DNA of 64,000 nucleotides, taken from NCBI RefSeq assembly GCF_014287585.1, contig NZ_JACOOJ010000029.1, forward strand, positions 3,403-67,402, written 5' to 3'. The position numbers and the translations under genes are program-made. The notes under the pieces were generated by a model. The model was not told where the DNA came from. It saw only the letters and a list, made by a program, of their open reading frames with translations, and did not search any database. Of the stretch, positions 55,182 through 63,904 are shown piece after piece (the first letter of the stretch is position 1; each line of letters starts with the position of its first letter). Source of the stretch: Parabacteroides hominis (GTDB lineage Bacteria; Bacteroidota; Bacteroidia; Bacteroidales; Tannerellaceae).

Positions 55182-55928
55182 TTAAAAACCGATAGTCAAA
55201 CTATCTGAAATAACAGTTCCACACTCCAATCTATATCCATTCTTTCGTTCTTCAAAATGGAAGTTATATACCCCATCTTTATCAACAACGCAAGTTTCGC
55301 AAGGTATTTTACCATAATAAAATGTATATTTTCCCCGAAGCATTTCAAAAGCAATCAAATCGTACTTTTCCACAATAACTTCTCCCGGATTAAAAAAAAG
55401 GAATCTATCTGGATCATCCATTTTCTCTTTGTTTGATAAATAAACCTTTGCCTGATAGGAAAATCCATTCTTCTGAGCAATAAACCGATAAATTTGTTCC
55501 AAACTCCGATTATAAAAATCAAAGGATTCTATCTCATCACAATCTGTATGTTTATTTACGAACAATGTATTTTCAAAAAAATCCAATTGAATATCAAACT
55601 TTTCTTCATCTGAATATTTCCGATATGTACTTAACATTGTTTCCAGATCATCCAAATTCTTTATCTCTGTTATTTTTGGGTATTCCCATGATAATATCAA
55701 CGGTAATTCCCTACAACCATAAATTGTTTTAGGCATATAAACAGAATCCTGCGTAAGGTTCGAATATGTCACACATAAATAAGGATGTTTGATCGTATCA
55801 AACTTTTCCGATATATTCACCAGACTCCTTGACCAAGATAGAGATAAGTCAATAGCTATATTTTGGGACAGTAGAGACTGAATATTAAGAAATAACATAA
55901 ATAAGAATATCAAGCAAATGTTCTTCAT
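55182..55928 (-). CDS. Secreted protein of unknown function
   Basis: A 248-residue protein with a signal peptide (about 1-21, ending LLSQ). It has mixed alpha/beta character with many aromatic residues, no recognised domain, and two Cys (about 214, 217, ETCVVD) late in the chain. It is AT-rich and lies between decayed copies of neighbouring genes. It may be a surviving member of the duplicated block or an unrelated insertion. Confidence 0.6.
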   Translation of the reverse strand: MKNICLIFLFMLFLNIQSLLSQNIAIDLSLSWSRSLVNISEKFDTIKHPYLCVTYSNLTQDSVYMPKTIYGCRELPLILSWEYPKITEIKNLDDLETMLSTYRKYSDEEKFDIQLDFFENTLFVNKHTDCDEIESFDFYNRSLEQIYRFIAQKNGFSYQAKVYLSNKEKMDDPDRFLFFNPGEVIVEKYDLIAFEMLRGKYTFYYGKIPCETCVVDKDGVYNFHFEERKNGYRLECGTVISDSLTIGF

Positions 55929-55954
55929 ATTAAAATAGATATTTAAATATAGTC

Positions 55955-56150
55955 ATCTTAATCTTTTCAAATCAAACCGACAATCTTTAGCTAAAGGAAT
56001 ATTTACACCATCTATTGCCATAGATTCTATATTAGCACAAATATATATCCCATATCTATATCCTGAAAATATAAAATATTACCTTCACGGAACCATTCAC
56101 CTTGTGAATATTTCGTTGCGAACTCTTTTTCGTAAAAGTAAGAAATAGTA
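55955..56150 (-). pseudogene. Decayed copy of the 3' end of the 54298-55008 gene
   Basis: About 190 bases resemble 54298-54490 with many substitutions and indels. Shared blocks are AATCTT then TCAAATCAAAC/ATCAAACC, CCATATCTA.ATCCTGAAAATAT and CTCTTTTTC. No open frame runs through it. Confidence 0.6.
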
Positions 56151-56224
56151 CACCTATATCACTAACTTTTCTTGCTTTTTTCCCAAACAGCTATCTTTCT
56201 GTACAAAACAGATTATAACACATA

Positions 56225-56345
56225 ACAAAAACGTCTTTCAACAAAGACCGTTTCCTGTGTTCTTTCAAAGACAAAGTATTTCCACCATCCGCTGTTATCC
56301 GAGAAAGCTACTCCTTTTTCTATGTGTGTCAAGACTCAGAAAGGT
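56225..56345 (-). pseudogene. Second remnant of the lipoprotein gene N-terminal region
   Basis: Two blocks, CAAAG.ATTTCC.CCA and CTTTTTCTATGTGTGTCAAGACT, match consecutive parts of 53795-54010 in the intact lipoprotein gene, with the intervening bases lost. Confidence 0.5.
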
Positions 56346-56413
56346 GCAATCCATAATGATACCAATAAAAACTATTTTCATTTTTCTACCAGACACATCA
56401 TCAAGGTGAAGAC

Positions 56414-56659
56414 ATGAATAACGAACTGTTTCAAAAGGAAATGACAAACAGCAAACTCATATACATCGAAGACGATCAGATCTTAGGGAATTTGATTACA
56501 CAAGCCCTGGTCGGCTATGGATTTGAAGTCGATTTCAGGACAACATTAAACGGGCTTCAAGAGAGTTTGGCTTCCCTCCTGCCGGATTTGCTGATATTGG
56601 ATATTGAGGTAAACGATCGTAGGTTACAGGCAAAGATTATCACTTCTACAAAAATTTGA
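56414..56659 (+). pseudogene. Truncated duplicate of the response regulator (receiver half only)
   Basis: An 81-codon frame. Codons 10-67 (MTNSKLIYIEDDQ to DIEVN) are nearly identical at DNA level to the start of the regulator at 52374; differences are few. After DIEVND the similarity stops and 14 unrelated codons lead to a stop inside the end of the next gene. It keeps the phospho-acceptor Asp but lacks the last two-thirds of the receiver fold and the DNA-binding domain, so it is probably non-functional. A new N-terminal MNNELFQKE precedes the homology. Confidence 0.85.
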
Positions 56660-59264
56660 AACGTACCCGCAATAAGACTTCTCCAGGACGCAAACCATAT
56701 TCAGTATAATAACGTCCCGTTTCATTAAAAACAGTCGAGATATAATGACGGGTGTTAAACAAGTTCGTACAATCCAAACGAATTTCCGTATTTTTCAGTG
56801 TATAAGACAAATTCAAGTCAGCAAACCACATATTCCGACTACCGGAACGGATTGCATCATTATAAAAATGTTCGCATGAAACCCCAAGCATCCACTTTTC
56901 GACCGGTAGCCAATTAAATAAAAGCTGCTGGGAAAGTAACCAAACCGGATTGACCGGCAATTCAGTCTCCTGAAATAAACTTTTATTCCAACTTCCCCGT
57001 ATTTTATAATCCAATATAATTTTCCGGCTAATTTTTGTATGGAGCTTTCCGCCTACAGACAATGAATGAGACTTATAGCTGGAGATCACTCTCTGCAGTA
57101 TCTGCAACGAACGGTTGTAATTATAATCTGCGTTTAAAGAAAAAGACGATTTTATAGTCTCCAGATCTTTTCCCAACATCAGGCTGGAAAACAACGACTG
57201 AGTATTATTGGGATACTGCAATGTGGACTTTCGAGCTAAAATTCCTTCATACAAATACTCGCTCAATAGACGAGCACGTGTATGAGTATAAAAAGTGGTA
57301 AATGAACCAAACAAAGAAGAAAACGGGCTTTTATATCCCAATATCCACCAGAGGTTATGTATTTTATACCGGTCCCGTTCACCGTCATTCCGTAAAAGAT
57401 TCCGGTATGAAGTCATGACATTTCCTGTATATGCATTTTCTATTCCCGACACCTCCTGCGTAAAGGAATAATTTAATGAAGAAGACAGATAGGCCGAAAG
57501 TCGCTGTTCGAATACTAAAAACGGATCAACAAACAAATAATGCGAAGTATGTTGCTCACGAACCAGCAAATAACGGATCGGACAAAATAAGTGAACATTT
57601 ACATTATCCCCTAAAGCTAAACTATGCGAGACATGTAATTTCCATTCATAATGTTCACGTTTCAAATCGTTTGCAAGCGAATCACCCCCTGTCACCTCGA
57701 TCCCTCTATCCATCAGCAACAAATCAGTTTGCAAATGCTGAACATGAGCATTAAAATCCAACGAATAATTTTGTGTCACCTTTCCCTTTCGTCCATACGT
57801 CAACGAATTCGTTGTCGTAAAATCCTTCATCCGCGCTTTCTGTCTCATCCAAGCCATTAACGAGGTAGCCGGAGGCAACAGCGCGTCATATAAAACGGGA
57901 TAAATGTCCAATGTCTGAGTCATATCCTTATAACCGGCAAATGAAGCGACCTTAAACATATTCCTTTCATTTGTTGTCACCCATTCGAATTGGTTACTAA
58001 TTCCATATACCGGATTATCCAAATGTTGCCGGATCGAATCACCCGTAAAAACACGTCCGTTTTCTTTATCCCAACGCCCCTCCATCTTAACTCTGTTTTT
58101 CAGGAAAAAATCATCCGTATTGGCACTCAGTTCAATATTTGCCCCCATACGATTCTGATATAGCTTAGAAACATTTTGCTCACAAATTTTTAAACTACTA
58201 TCACCCGGTAAATAATAATCTGTTTCCGCATTACTCTCTCTTTTCGGTTCGTCATAAGCATAATATATATTCGTACTCAATACATACCGGTTCTTCAATG
58301 CCAGTAAATGATTGACCGTACCAATATGCGCATCATTGAACAAATAGCGTTGAAGACTTACAGCCGGTTGCCGTGGTTTTAAAACAGCCAAGATATCAAG
58401 ATCACGAACCTTCGGCTCCGGATTATACAAACTATTTAACTCGCCCAGAATATCCCGTCCCGAATTGTCACCTTTGTAAACAACCATATCTTGCATTTTT
58501 TTAGAGAAATACATCCCCACCAGCTCATTACTAAGCAATAACGGGGAAATCCCCGCTCCCAGTTGTGCCGTAGCCAGTACGACACCTTTCGACGATTTTT
58601 TTAGTTTCAGGTTTATGGCTGCGTCCGACGATGTCTCGTAATCTTTCAAAGCTTTTACAGGTTGATGTTTCTGAAGGACTTGTACAGTCGCTATATCATT
58701 GGGATTGATATTATTTGTTGCTATTCCATACCGGTCTTTCAGCAAATCCATATCTTCTATATAAAAACGATTGATTGGTTTATTCATATAGAGAATCATA
58801 CCATTTTCCAACACCTGTATCCCAGGCATTTTTCCAAGTACATCCTTTAGAGTCCGATCCGTTTCGTCCGTAAATCGTTCGACATTGTAATTCAATGTAT
58901 CTCCAACCTCATTAATCTTAGGGGCTACGACAATCACTTCCTTAATCGAAATCATCTCATCTCCTACCACAAAATCAATAGTCTGACTTTTATTCGCAAT
59001 ATCTTTCACTACTTTCTTCAGATTGAAACCGGTAACTGCCAAAGTAAGGCTGTCTTGTTTCCCGTTAAAAAGAATCCGATATTCTCCATTCTCTCCTGAT
59101 TGTGTATAAGCAATAATCCGGTTGCTCCGAAGTGCATAGAGGCTAACTGTGGCAGCTTCTACAGCTTGTCCGGTTTTCTTATCTGTAATATTCCCATTTA
59201 AAATGGTTTGGGAAGATAAAGATGATACCAGAAAAAGGCTATATAACAAAAAACAGAGCTTCAT
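56646..59264 (-). CDS. TonB-dependent-receptor-like outer-membrane beta-barrel protein
   Basis: An 872-residue protein with a signal peptide (about 1-19), a carboxypeptidase-regulatory-like domain (about 20-95, ILNGNITDKKTGQAVEAATVSLY), a plug-like domain (about 120-215, KDVLGKMPGIQVLENG and FYIEDMD) and a large C-terminal barrel. No TonB box is obvious. This architecture is common in Bacteroidetes beside GLPGLI proteins. Its ATG overlaps the upstream GLPGLI stop by four bases, so they are coupled. The role (import of a peptide or metal ligand, or secretion) is unknown. Confidence 0.82.
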   Translation of the reverse strand: MKLCFLLYSLFLVSSLSSQTILNGNITDKKTGQAVEAATVSLYALRSNRIIAYTQSGENGEYRILFNGKQDSLTLAVTGFNLKKVVKDIANKSQTIDFVVGDEMISIKEVIVVAPKINEVGDTLNYNVERFTDETDRTLKDVLGKMPGIQVLENGMILYMNKPINRFYIEDMDLLKDRYGIATNNINPNDIATVQVLQKHQPVKALKDYETSSDAAINLKLKKSSKGVVLATAQLGAGISPLLLSNELVGMYFSKKMQDMVVYKGDNSGRDILGELNSLYNPEPKVRDLDILAVLKPRQPAVSLQRYLFNDAHIGTVNHLLALKNRYVLSTNIYYAYDEPKRESNAETDYYLPGDSSLKICEQNVSKLYQNRMGANIELSANTDDFFLKNRVKMEGRWDKENGRVFTGDSIRQHLDNPVYGISNQFEWVTTNERNMFKVASFAGYKDMTQTLDIYPVLYDALLPPATSLMAWMRQKARMKDFTTTNSLTYGRKGKVTQNYSLDFNAHVQHLQTDLLLMDRGIEVTGGDSLANDLKREHYEWKLHVSHSLALGDNVNVHLFCPIRYLLVREQHTSHYLFVDPFLVFEQRLSAYLSSSLNYSFTQEVSGIENAYTGNVMTSYRNLLRNDGERDRYKIHNLWWILGYKSPFSSLFGSFTTFYTHTRARLLSEYLYEGILARKSTLQYPNNTQSLFSSLMLGKDLETIKSSFSLNADYNYNRSLQILQRVISSYKSHSLSVGGKLHTKISRKIILDYKIRGSWNKSLFQETELPVNPVWLLSQQLLFNWLPVEKWMLGVSCEHFYNDAIRSGSRNMWFADLNLSYTLKNTEIRLDCTNLFNTRHYISTVFNETGRYYTEYGLRPGEVLLRVRFKFL

Positions 59265-60148
59265 TCTTGTTCCAGTTCGTCAAATATACGTTTATCAGCT
59301 TCGAAACTCATTGAAAAGATGCCATCTACTCCTAAAAAGCGCCGCTTATTGTTTTTCTTAAACGCCAACTTCCTTATCTGTTTTCTATCAGTCGTCACAT
59401 ATTGATCTTTATTCATCGCAATGGGAAAAGACTCCAATTGTTGTATTCCAATGGCTTTGAAGACGAACAGACCGTCATCAACCACAACTTGGAGTATTAA
59501 TCCCGGCAATCCATATAACTTCCAGGGTCCATCTTGTAATGGAATATCCGGTGCGAACCAAGCGACATAGCTTCTCCCTCGAAAAACAGTCTCGGCCTTC
59601 TGGGATACATATCCTAAAATGGTCATTGTATCTTCTCTCAACTCCCATGACTGAGGAGGTACTTCATCTATACATTTATACATTTCAGTAATAGTTCCAT
59701 CAATAATAATTATTTTTTGCTTTTTCCGGTCTTTATACAACACTGCAGTCTCCCCCCTACTCAACAACTCTTGATAACTTCCACCGCCCTGTTCACGTAA
59801 AGCATCAATCTCCGCTTTTGTCATATGCTGCCTTATCAATTTAACACGAGGCCTTAATCTTTCACCTTCAACCCTATCAGCAGAATCACGCATTATGCGA
59901 TTTTGATCATAATACATCGAACATTTCAGTCCTATGTCCAATGTAAAAGTATCAACGACCTGTTCTTTTATCCCTTCATTCGAGCAGTATTGAATAAATT
60001 CATACCAACAACGGAGAGACGCTTTATCCAAAATTTCTTTTTTCAGCTTTCCCTCCATTCTATCTGACGCACTTTTAGATATCACAAATTGGGAGTACAA
60101 GTTATTATTTGTGATCACCAGAAAAAACAACAAAAGTATGTTTTTCAT
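59261..60148 (-). CDS. GLPGLI family secreted protein
   Basis: A 295-residue protein with a signal peptide (about 1-19). It carries the family motif in GPWKLYGLPGLILQVVVDDG (about 208-227), preceded by WFAPDIP. GLPGLI proteins are exported Bacteroidetes proteins of unknown function that usually pair with an outer-membrane receptor, as here. It is cotranscribed with the barrel protein. Just upstream is the dead tail of an ABC exporter, which may once have belonged to the same locus. Confidence 0.88.
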   Translation of the reverse strand: MKNILLLFFLVITNNNLYSQFVISKSASDRMEGKLKKEILDKASLRCWYEFIQYCSNEGIKEQVVDTFTLDIGLKCSMYYDQNRIMRDSADRVEGERLRPRVKLIRQHMTKAEIDALREQGGGSYQELLSRGETAVLYKDRKKQKIIIIDGTITEMYKCIDEVPPQSWELREDTMTILGYVSQKAETVFRGRSYVAWFAPDIPLQDGPWKLYGLPGLILQVVVDDGLFVFKAIGIQQLESFPIAMNKDQYVTTDRKQIRKLAFKKNNKRRFLGVDGIFSMSFEADKRIFDELEQE

Positions 60149-60149
60149 A

Positions 60150-60463
60150 TTATTCCAAATTTACGATTTCTCCGTAAATATAATAATAATGAATTGATAA
60201 ACAACAATAAAAGATTATTTTATTTAAATTACCTAATTCCAATTGATTCCGTACCAAGTTGCAATAAGCGCCCTTTCGCTTTATCAAAGAAGTATGGTTT
60301 CCAGCCTCTACAATCCACCCTTTTTCTAAAACGACAATCTGATCAACTTCCCGAACCGTACTCAATCAATGTGCTACAATTATAATCGTCTTACCCTCAT
60401 TAAAGCCGGCAAGATTTTTCCACAATAGCCCGTTCATTATTCGCATCCAATGAATTATATGCC
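60150..60463 (-). pseudogene. Remnant of an ABC exporter ATPase C-terminus
   Basis: The end of an ABC transporter nucleotide-binding domain broken by a stop and a frameshift. Frame A gives NSLDANNERAIVEK (after the Walker B/D-loop). The frame then shifts to FNEGKTIIIVAH, where the His-switch motif AHRLS has its Arg codon mutated to TGA. It then resumes as STVREVDQIVVLEKGWIVEAG to NQLELGN near 60228. Everything before the D-loop is missing. The ending resembles peptidase-containing (bacteriocin-type) exporters. Confidence 0.82.
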
Positions 60464-60518
60464 ATATTTTTATTATCTTGCCCTCTGAAATAAAAAGAAA
60501 ATACATCTACAATCATTT

Positions 60519-60902
60519 CTAATATAACTGTAATATAGGTCTTATCAAAACAGGAACTATTACAAGTAAAGACACGCACAAAAAAGTAAATACAATTGCA
60601 AAACAAATCGATAAAAACATACTGTTTCTAAAAAGAGGTTTTTTATGTTCTACTATATACTTCCCTTTACCTGATCTATAATAGATTACATACATTATTA
60701 GAATTATCAATGGGAAAAAAGCCATCATAATCCAGAAATTTACCCTTTTTGAAAACAGAACTACCCATATCAAGTTCAATCCTCCTATTGCTACACAAAA
60801 GAAAAGAAAACTAATTCCCCATATCGTCCTAACATGCGGCTCCGTATCTTTCAGCTTCTTTAAATAGAACAGATAGTACATATAATATAATATGTCAATC
60901 AT
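60519..60902 (-). CDS. Small membrane protein of unknown function, tandem copy A
   Basis: A 127-residue protein with four hydrophobic segments (about 28-50, 55-75, 92-115 and near the C-terminus). Its first 28 residues are nearly the same as the next gene's (MID-LYYMYYLFYLKKLKD, EPH-RTIW). AT-rich, with no recognised domain. Its place downstream of a possible toxin fragment makes an immunity or duplicated orphan role possible, but there is no direct evidence. Confidence 0.6.
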   Translation of the reverse strand: MIDILYYMYYLFYLKKLKDTEPHVRTIWGISFLFFCVAIGGLNLIWVVLFSKRVNFWIMMAFFPLIILIMYVIYYRSGKGKYIVEHKKPLFRNSMFLSICFAIVFTFLCVSLLVIVPVLIRPILQLY

Positions 60903-60926
60903 GGCCTATAATTTTTATAAAATTCC

Positions 60927-61340
60927 TCATTTGCCAAACACCATTCGGGACATAGGTTCAACAAGCTGATACATATATTTCCCCATGAAAGCTGATGAAA
61001 GAAACATTGCAACAGTTATCACAAAAAAGAGTATTGCCCAAATAACTGAAAGACGAAAACTACCGCGAATAAGAGGCTTCCTATCTTCAACAACAAATTT
61101 TCCTCTTCCATTTTTTGAATAAATCCAATAAAATAGCAGTACTCCTAAAAAGCAAATTGCAAGTGCAAATTCCAAAGAAATTGAATACAAAAAGAAAAAA
61201 AGCAAAAATAAATCAATAGCACAGAATACCCAATAAGAGAAGAAAATACCTAAGAACCAAATTGTTCTTGCATGCGGTTCTTCGTCTTTCAATTTTTTCA
61301 AGTAGAACAGATAGTACATATAATATAATACATCAATCAT
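60927..61340 (-). CDS. Small membrane protein of unknown function, tandem copy B
   Basis: A 137-residue paralogue of copy A, 24 bases upstream of it. Identity is high at the N-terminus and at the loop GKF/YIVE-(D/H)-(R/K)KPL(I/F)R, and low in the helices. It has four predicted helices. The selective conservation of the cytosolic ends suggests duplication followed by divergence of the membrane part. Confidence 0.6.
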   Translation of the reverse strand: MIDVLYYMYYLFYLKKLKDEEPHARTIWFLGIFFSYWVFCAIDLFLLFFFLYSISLEFALAICFLGVLLFYWIYSKNGRGKFVVEDRKPLIRGSFRLSVIWAILFFVITVAMFLSSAFMGKYMYQLVEPMSRMVFGK

Positions 61341-61429
61341 AGCCTATATTTTTTATACAGAAATCCATACATATTAAAATTTAATTTTATAATCTTCTAC
61401 AATTACACCAATAAAAACTATTTCTGTTT

Positions 61430-61891
61430 TCACAAAAGCCGTAACATATCCAATCTCCCTATATTATTTTCTACAATATACCCATTTTCAAATATATTGT
61501 CAAATCCTTTATTTTCCTGTAATAACAAATCGCTATTTCCAGCAAAAATATTATTTCTAATAACAATTTCTTTCTCAAAACAACAATCAAAAAAAGAGAA
61601 GAAACCCTTGAAGATGTTTTGTTCTATAATAATCTCTTTCTTATTATGTCCTCCCATTTCATAGTCAATATCAGACAATACTAAATTTTCAACAAATATC
61701 AATCCTTTACTAAACCAAGATGAGTATATATTCATATTGGTTATAATACATCTTCGTATTATAACATCTTTCTCAAACTCTATACCCACAAAATCTAATG
61801 TATCAATAATACAATTAGATAAATAAATAGGGCAAGATACATCTATTGACCCAGAATCTATTTTTTGAATAATTTGGTTTTCCAACTTCAT
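61430..61891 (-). CDS. Orphan protein, probable right-handed beta-solenoid
   Basis: A 153-residue protein without a signal peptide. Ile/Val/Asn-rich segments recur about every 20-25 residues (DTLDFVGIEFEKDVIIRRC, IIIEQNIFKGFFSFFDC, IVIRNNIFAG), suggesting a pectate-lyase- or pentapeptide-like coil. No family is recognised. AT-rich; same strand and block as the small membrane proteins. Confidence 0.55.
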   Translation of the reverse strand: MKLENQIIQKIDSGSIDVSCPIYLSNCIIDTLDFVGIEFEKDVIIRRCIITNMNIYSSWFSKGLIFVENLVLSDIDYEMGGHNKKEIIIEQNIFKGFFSFFDCCFEKEIVIRNNIFAGNSDLLLQENKGFDNIFENGYIVENNIGRLDMLRLL

Positions 61892-61924
61892 TAATCTTCT
61901 ATTTTATGCAACAACAATCGGTAT

Positions 61925-62170
61925 TCAAGTATCGAAAATTTCAATATCATTTTCTGCTATTATCTTAATAACACCAGCATTTGTATAAATAGAATAGTAT
62001 TTCAACTTACATAAGATTTCCTCCGAAATATATTTTTTCATTTTCTCTTTATATTCCAATAAAATCGGGTCTATATCATTTACTTCTGAATATGATATAT
62101 AATAATATCCCACTATATTATGACATAAATCTACGTAAGAATAATATAAGTTTCTAAAAGCACATTTCAT
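61925..62170 (-). CDS. Small orphan protein, MKC-F family copy 1
   Basis: An 81-residue acidic/aromatic protein starting MKCAFRNLYYSYVDLC. Its ATG lies within the last codons of the upstream ORF (62154-62327), which also begins MKC-F and has similar early spacing of aromatic residues. This suggests a tandem duplication. No known domain. Confidence 0.5.
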   Translation of the reverse strand: MKCAFRNLYYSYVDLCHNIVGYYYISYSEVNDIDPILLEYKEKMKKYISEEILCKLKYYSIYTNAGVIKIIAENDIEIFDT

Positions 62171-62327
62171 TTTTTCCCAGATCCTCTATACTATCTTCCT
62201 CTACATTTGCATTTCCAATATTTAATACAAACTGAATATAATAACAATTTTCAATATCATCAAAATCATATGATAAACTTCTAATTACCACATCATGATA
62301 AAAATAATCATAAAAGGTACATTTCAT
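62154..62327 (-). CDS. Small orphan protein, MKC-F family copy 2
   Basis: A 57-residue ORF (MKCTFYDYFYHDVVIRSL ... KNEMCF) that ends inside the next gene by about 17 bases. It shares the MKC-F start, an aromatic-rich first 12 residues and a YYI(Q/S) element with the 81-residue protein. Probably a truncated or shortened paralogue. Confidence 0.4.
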   Translation of the reverse strand: MKCTFYDYFYHDVVIRSLSYDFDDIENCYYIQFVLNIGNANVEEDSIEDLGKNEMCF

Positions 62328-62335
62328 ACTCTGTA

Positions 62336-62539
62336 CTATCTAAATATTTTAAAACTTAATTTTATTCCAAATCCAGGATCTGTTTTACCGGGGAAATAAT
62401 GTTTACCCTTTTCATTCAAATGATAATGGCTTTGATTTGGCCCTTTCATCCCAGGAAGAGTCCCTGTATCTATTCTTAATTTTTCCACAAATTTACCATT
62501 TTCCATAATACCATAAGATGTTACATTAAAGTTTCGCAC
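62336..62539 (-). pseudogene. Possible C-terminal fragment of a polymorphic toxin
   Basis: A 67-codon frame starting at a GTG with only five sense codons before an in-frame stop, so it has no real upstream domain. The end (GPNQSHYHLNEKGKHYFPGKTDPGFG) resembles the extreme C-termini of RHS- or polymorphic-toxin proteins, with clustered His and Gly. The order toxin tail, then a run of small orphan genes downstream, is typical of toxin-immunity blocks. Its 5' side was removed next to the broken IS transposase. Family assignment is tentative. Confidence 0.45.
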
Positions 62540-62646
62540 CTTCCTATAACAGTCTCAAAAACAAGTAAAAAAAGAAACAAGTGAACAGAAAAAAGGTAAC
62601 TTAGCAGTACAAACAAACTGATTACCAAAAATTCAAATCCACTTGC

Positions 62647-63706
62647 TATGAAAGCAAAAATAGCCAATATATCTGAGATATCCTCGTTGTTGGAGGAAAA
62701 AAAAATCAGGCCTGTTCAACACTGACTCGCTTATATGAAGTCCTTGGTTTAAAAAAGAGCATGTCTTGTGTCTCGTCAGGCAAGAAACAAGGTGTCCCCT
62801 TGTGCGAGATTCTTTACTGCTTTCTTATATTGCGCCTATGCGGTTTAAGTATTTATAGCAGCTCGCGTGAAAGTATCCTCACCCGGGGCTATCCGTAAAA
62901 AAGAGTTGGATATGAGCAAGATGGAAAGTGTAAAAAGGATGTTGTCAAAAGCATTCCTCCAAAAACTTAAAGTGGATTATGTCTTAATGGACAGTTGGTT
63001 CACTTGCTTTGACTTGTTACGGACAGTCCAAAGCCTTTGGCAAGGAAAGACCCACGTGATAGGACGCTGTAAAATGGATCAGACTCTGTATGAAGTAGAT
63101 GGAAAGAAACGGAATGCGCAAAAGTTAAGGCTTTTGTATGCGAGGAGATGTCACTATTGCCGAAAAACGAAGTCGTCTTTTTTCGCACTCAATGTCAAAT
63201 TGAATGGAATTCCTGTCAAATTGTTTTTGATCCGTCACAGGAAGCATGAACAATGGACACTCTTACTTGCGACAGACTCAAAGCTGAAATATCTCGAAGT
63301 ATTTGAACTTTATCAGATCAGATGGAATATCGAGGTCGTTTGGAAAGAATGTAAGCAATATCTGGAGCTGGGTAAATATCAGGGCAGGGATTTGGATGGA
63401 CAGATTGCAGATTGTGCCCTGGTTTTCATCACACATACAATCTTGGTTTTAGAAAAAAGATTTTCATGTTATCAAACCATTGGAGGCGTTTTTAGGGAAA
63501 TAGAAAAACAAGTGCGAGTACTAACCCTCTGAGAAAGAATTTTACCGCTCATTTACAAGATGGAAGAGTGCTTAACCAATGAACTGAACTTGATTACAAT
63601 CCAGCCACTTATCCAGGTTATCCTAAAAGACGAAGACGACCCCGAACATGAAAGAAGGAGCAGCAGGAAACGGCATCTTTTGCGGAATTATTTTTTAAAA
63701 CGTTGA
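62647..63706 (+). pseudogene. Broken IS4-like transposase
   Basis: Remains of a DDE transposase. The frame starts MKAKIANISEISSLLEEK, shifts after an A-run at about 62700, continues as TLTRLYEVLGLKKSM to SIYSSS, then an internal deletion/frameshift at about 62850-62870 leads into a 222-codon frame. That frame holds DYVLMDSWFTCF (DDE Asp) and RWNIEVVWKECKQYLELGKYQ (the catalytic Glu region). An in-frame TGA at 63530-63532 is followed by more matching frame to TGA at 63704-63706. At least three lesions make it inactive. Confidence 0.88.
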
Positions 63707-63742
63707 AATTTAAGTGCATACATCAATGATAATCTCGCTTCA

Positions 63743-63797
63743 AGGCTGTTTTAGGAGGGTGCGATACTTTAGACGACAATATCCCCCCTTAAAACGG
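63743..63797. other. Inverted repeat between the two transposase remnants
   Basis: GCTGTTTTAGGAGGG (from 63743) and the near-complement CCCCCCTTAAAACGGC (to 63797) lie 25 bases apart, in a 198-base gap with no gene. It may be an IS end or a terminator. The T-tract needed for the latter is missing. Confidence 0.35.
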
Positions 63798-63904
63798 CAA
63801 TATTGCATAAACATCTCATTCACACCGACATGTCAAAATCCAAGTTTGTTAAAAAATATTACCCTTGCAGGTAATTTCTGTGGGTCTTGTTCACATTTGC
63901 TGCC

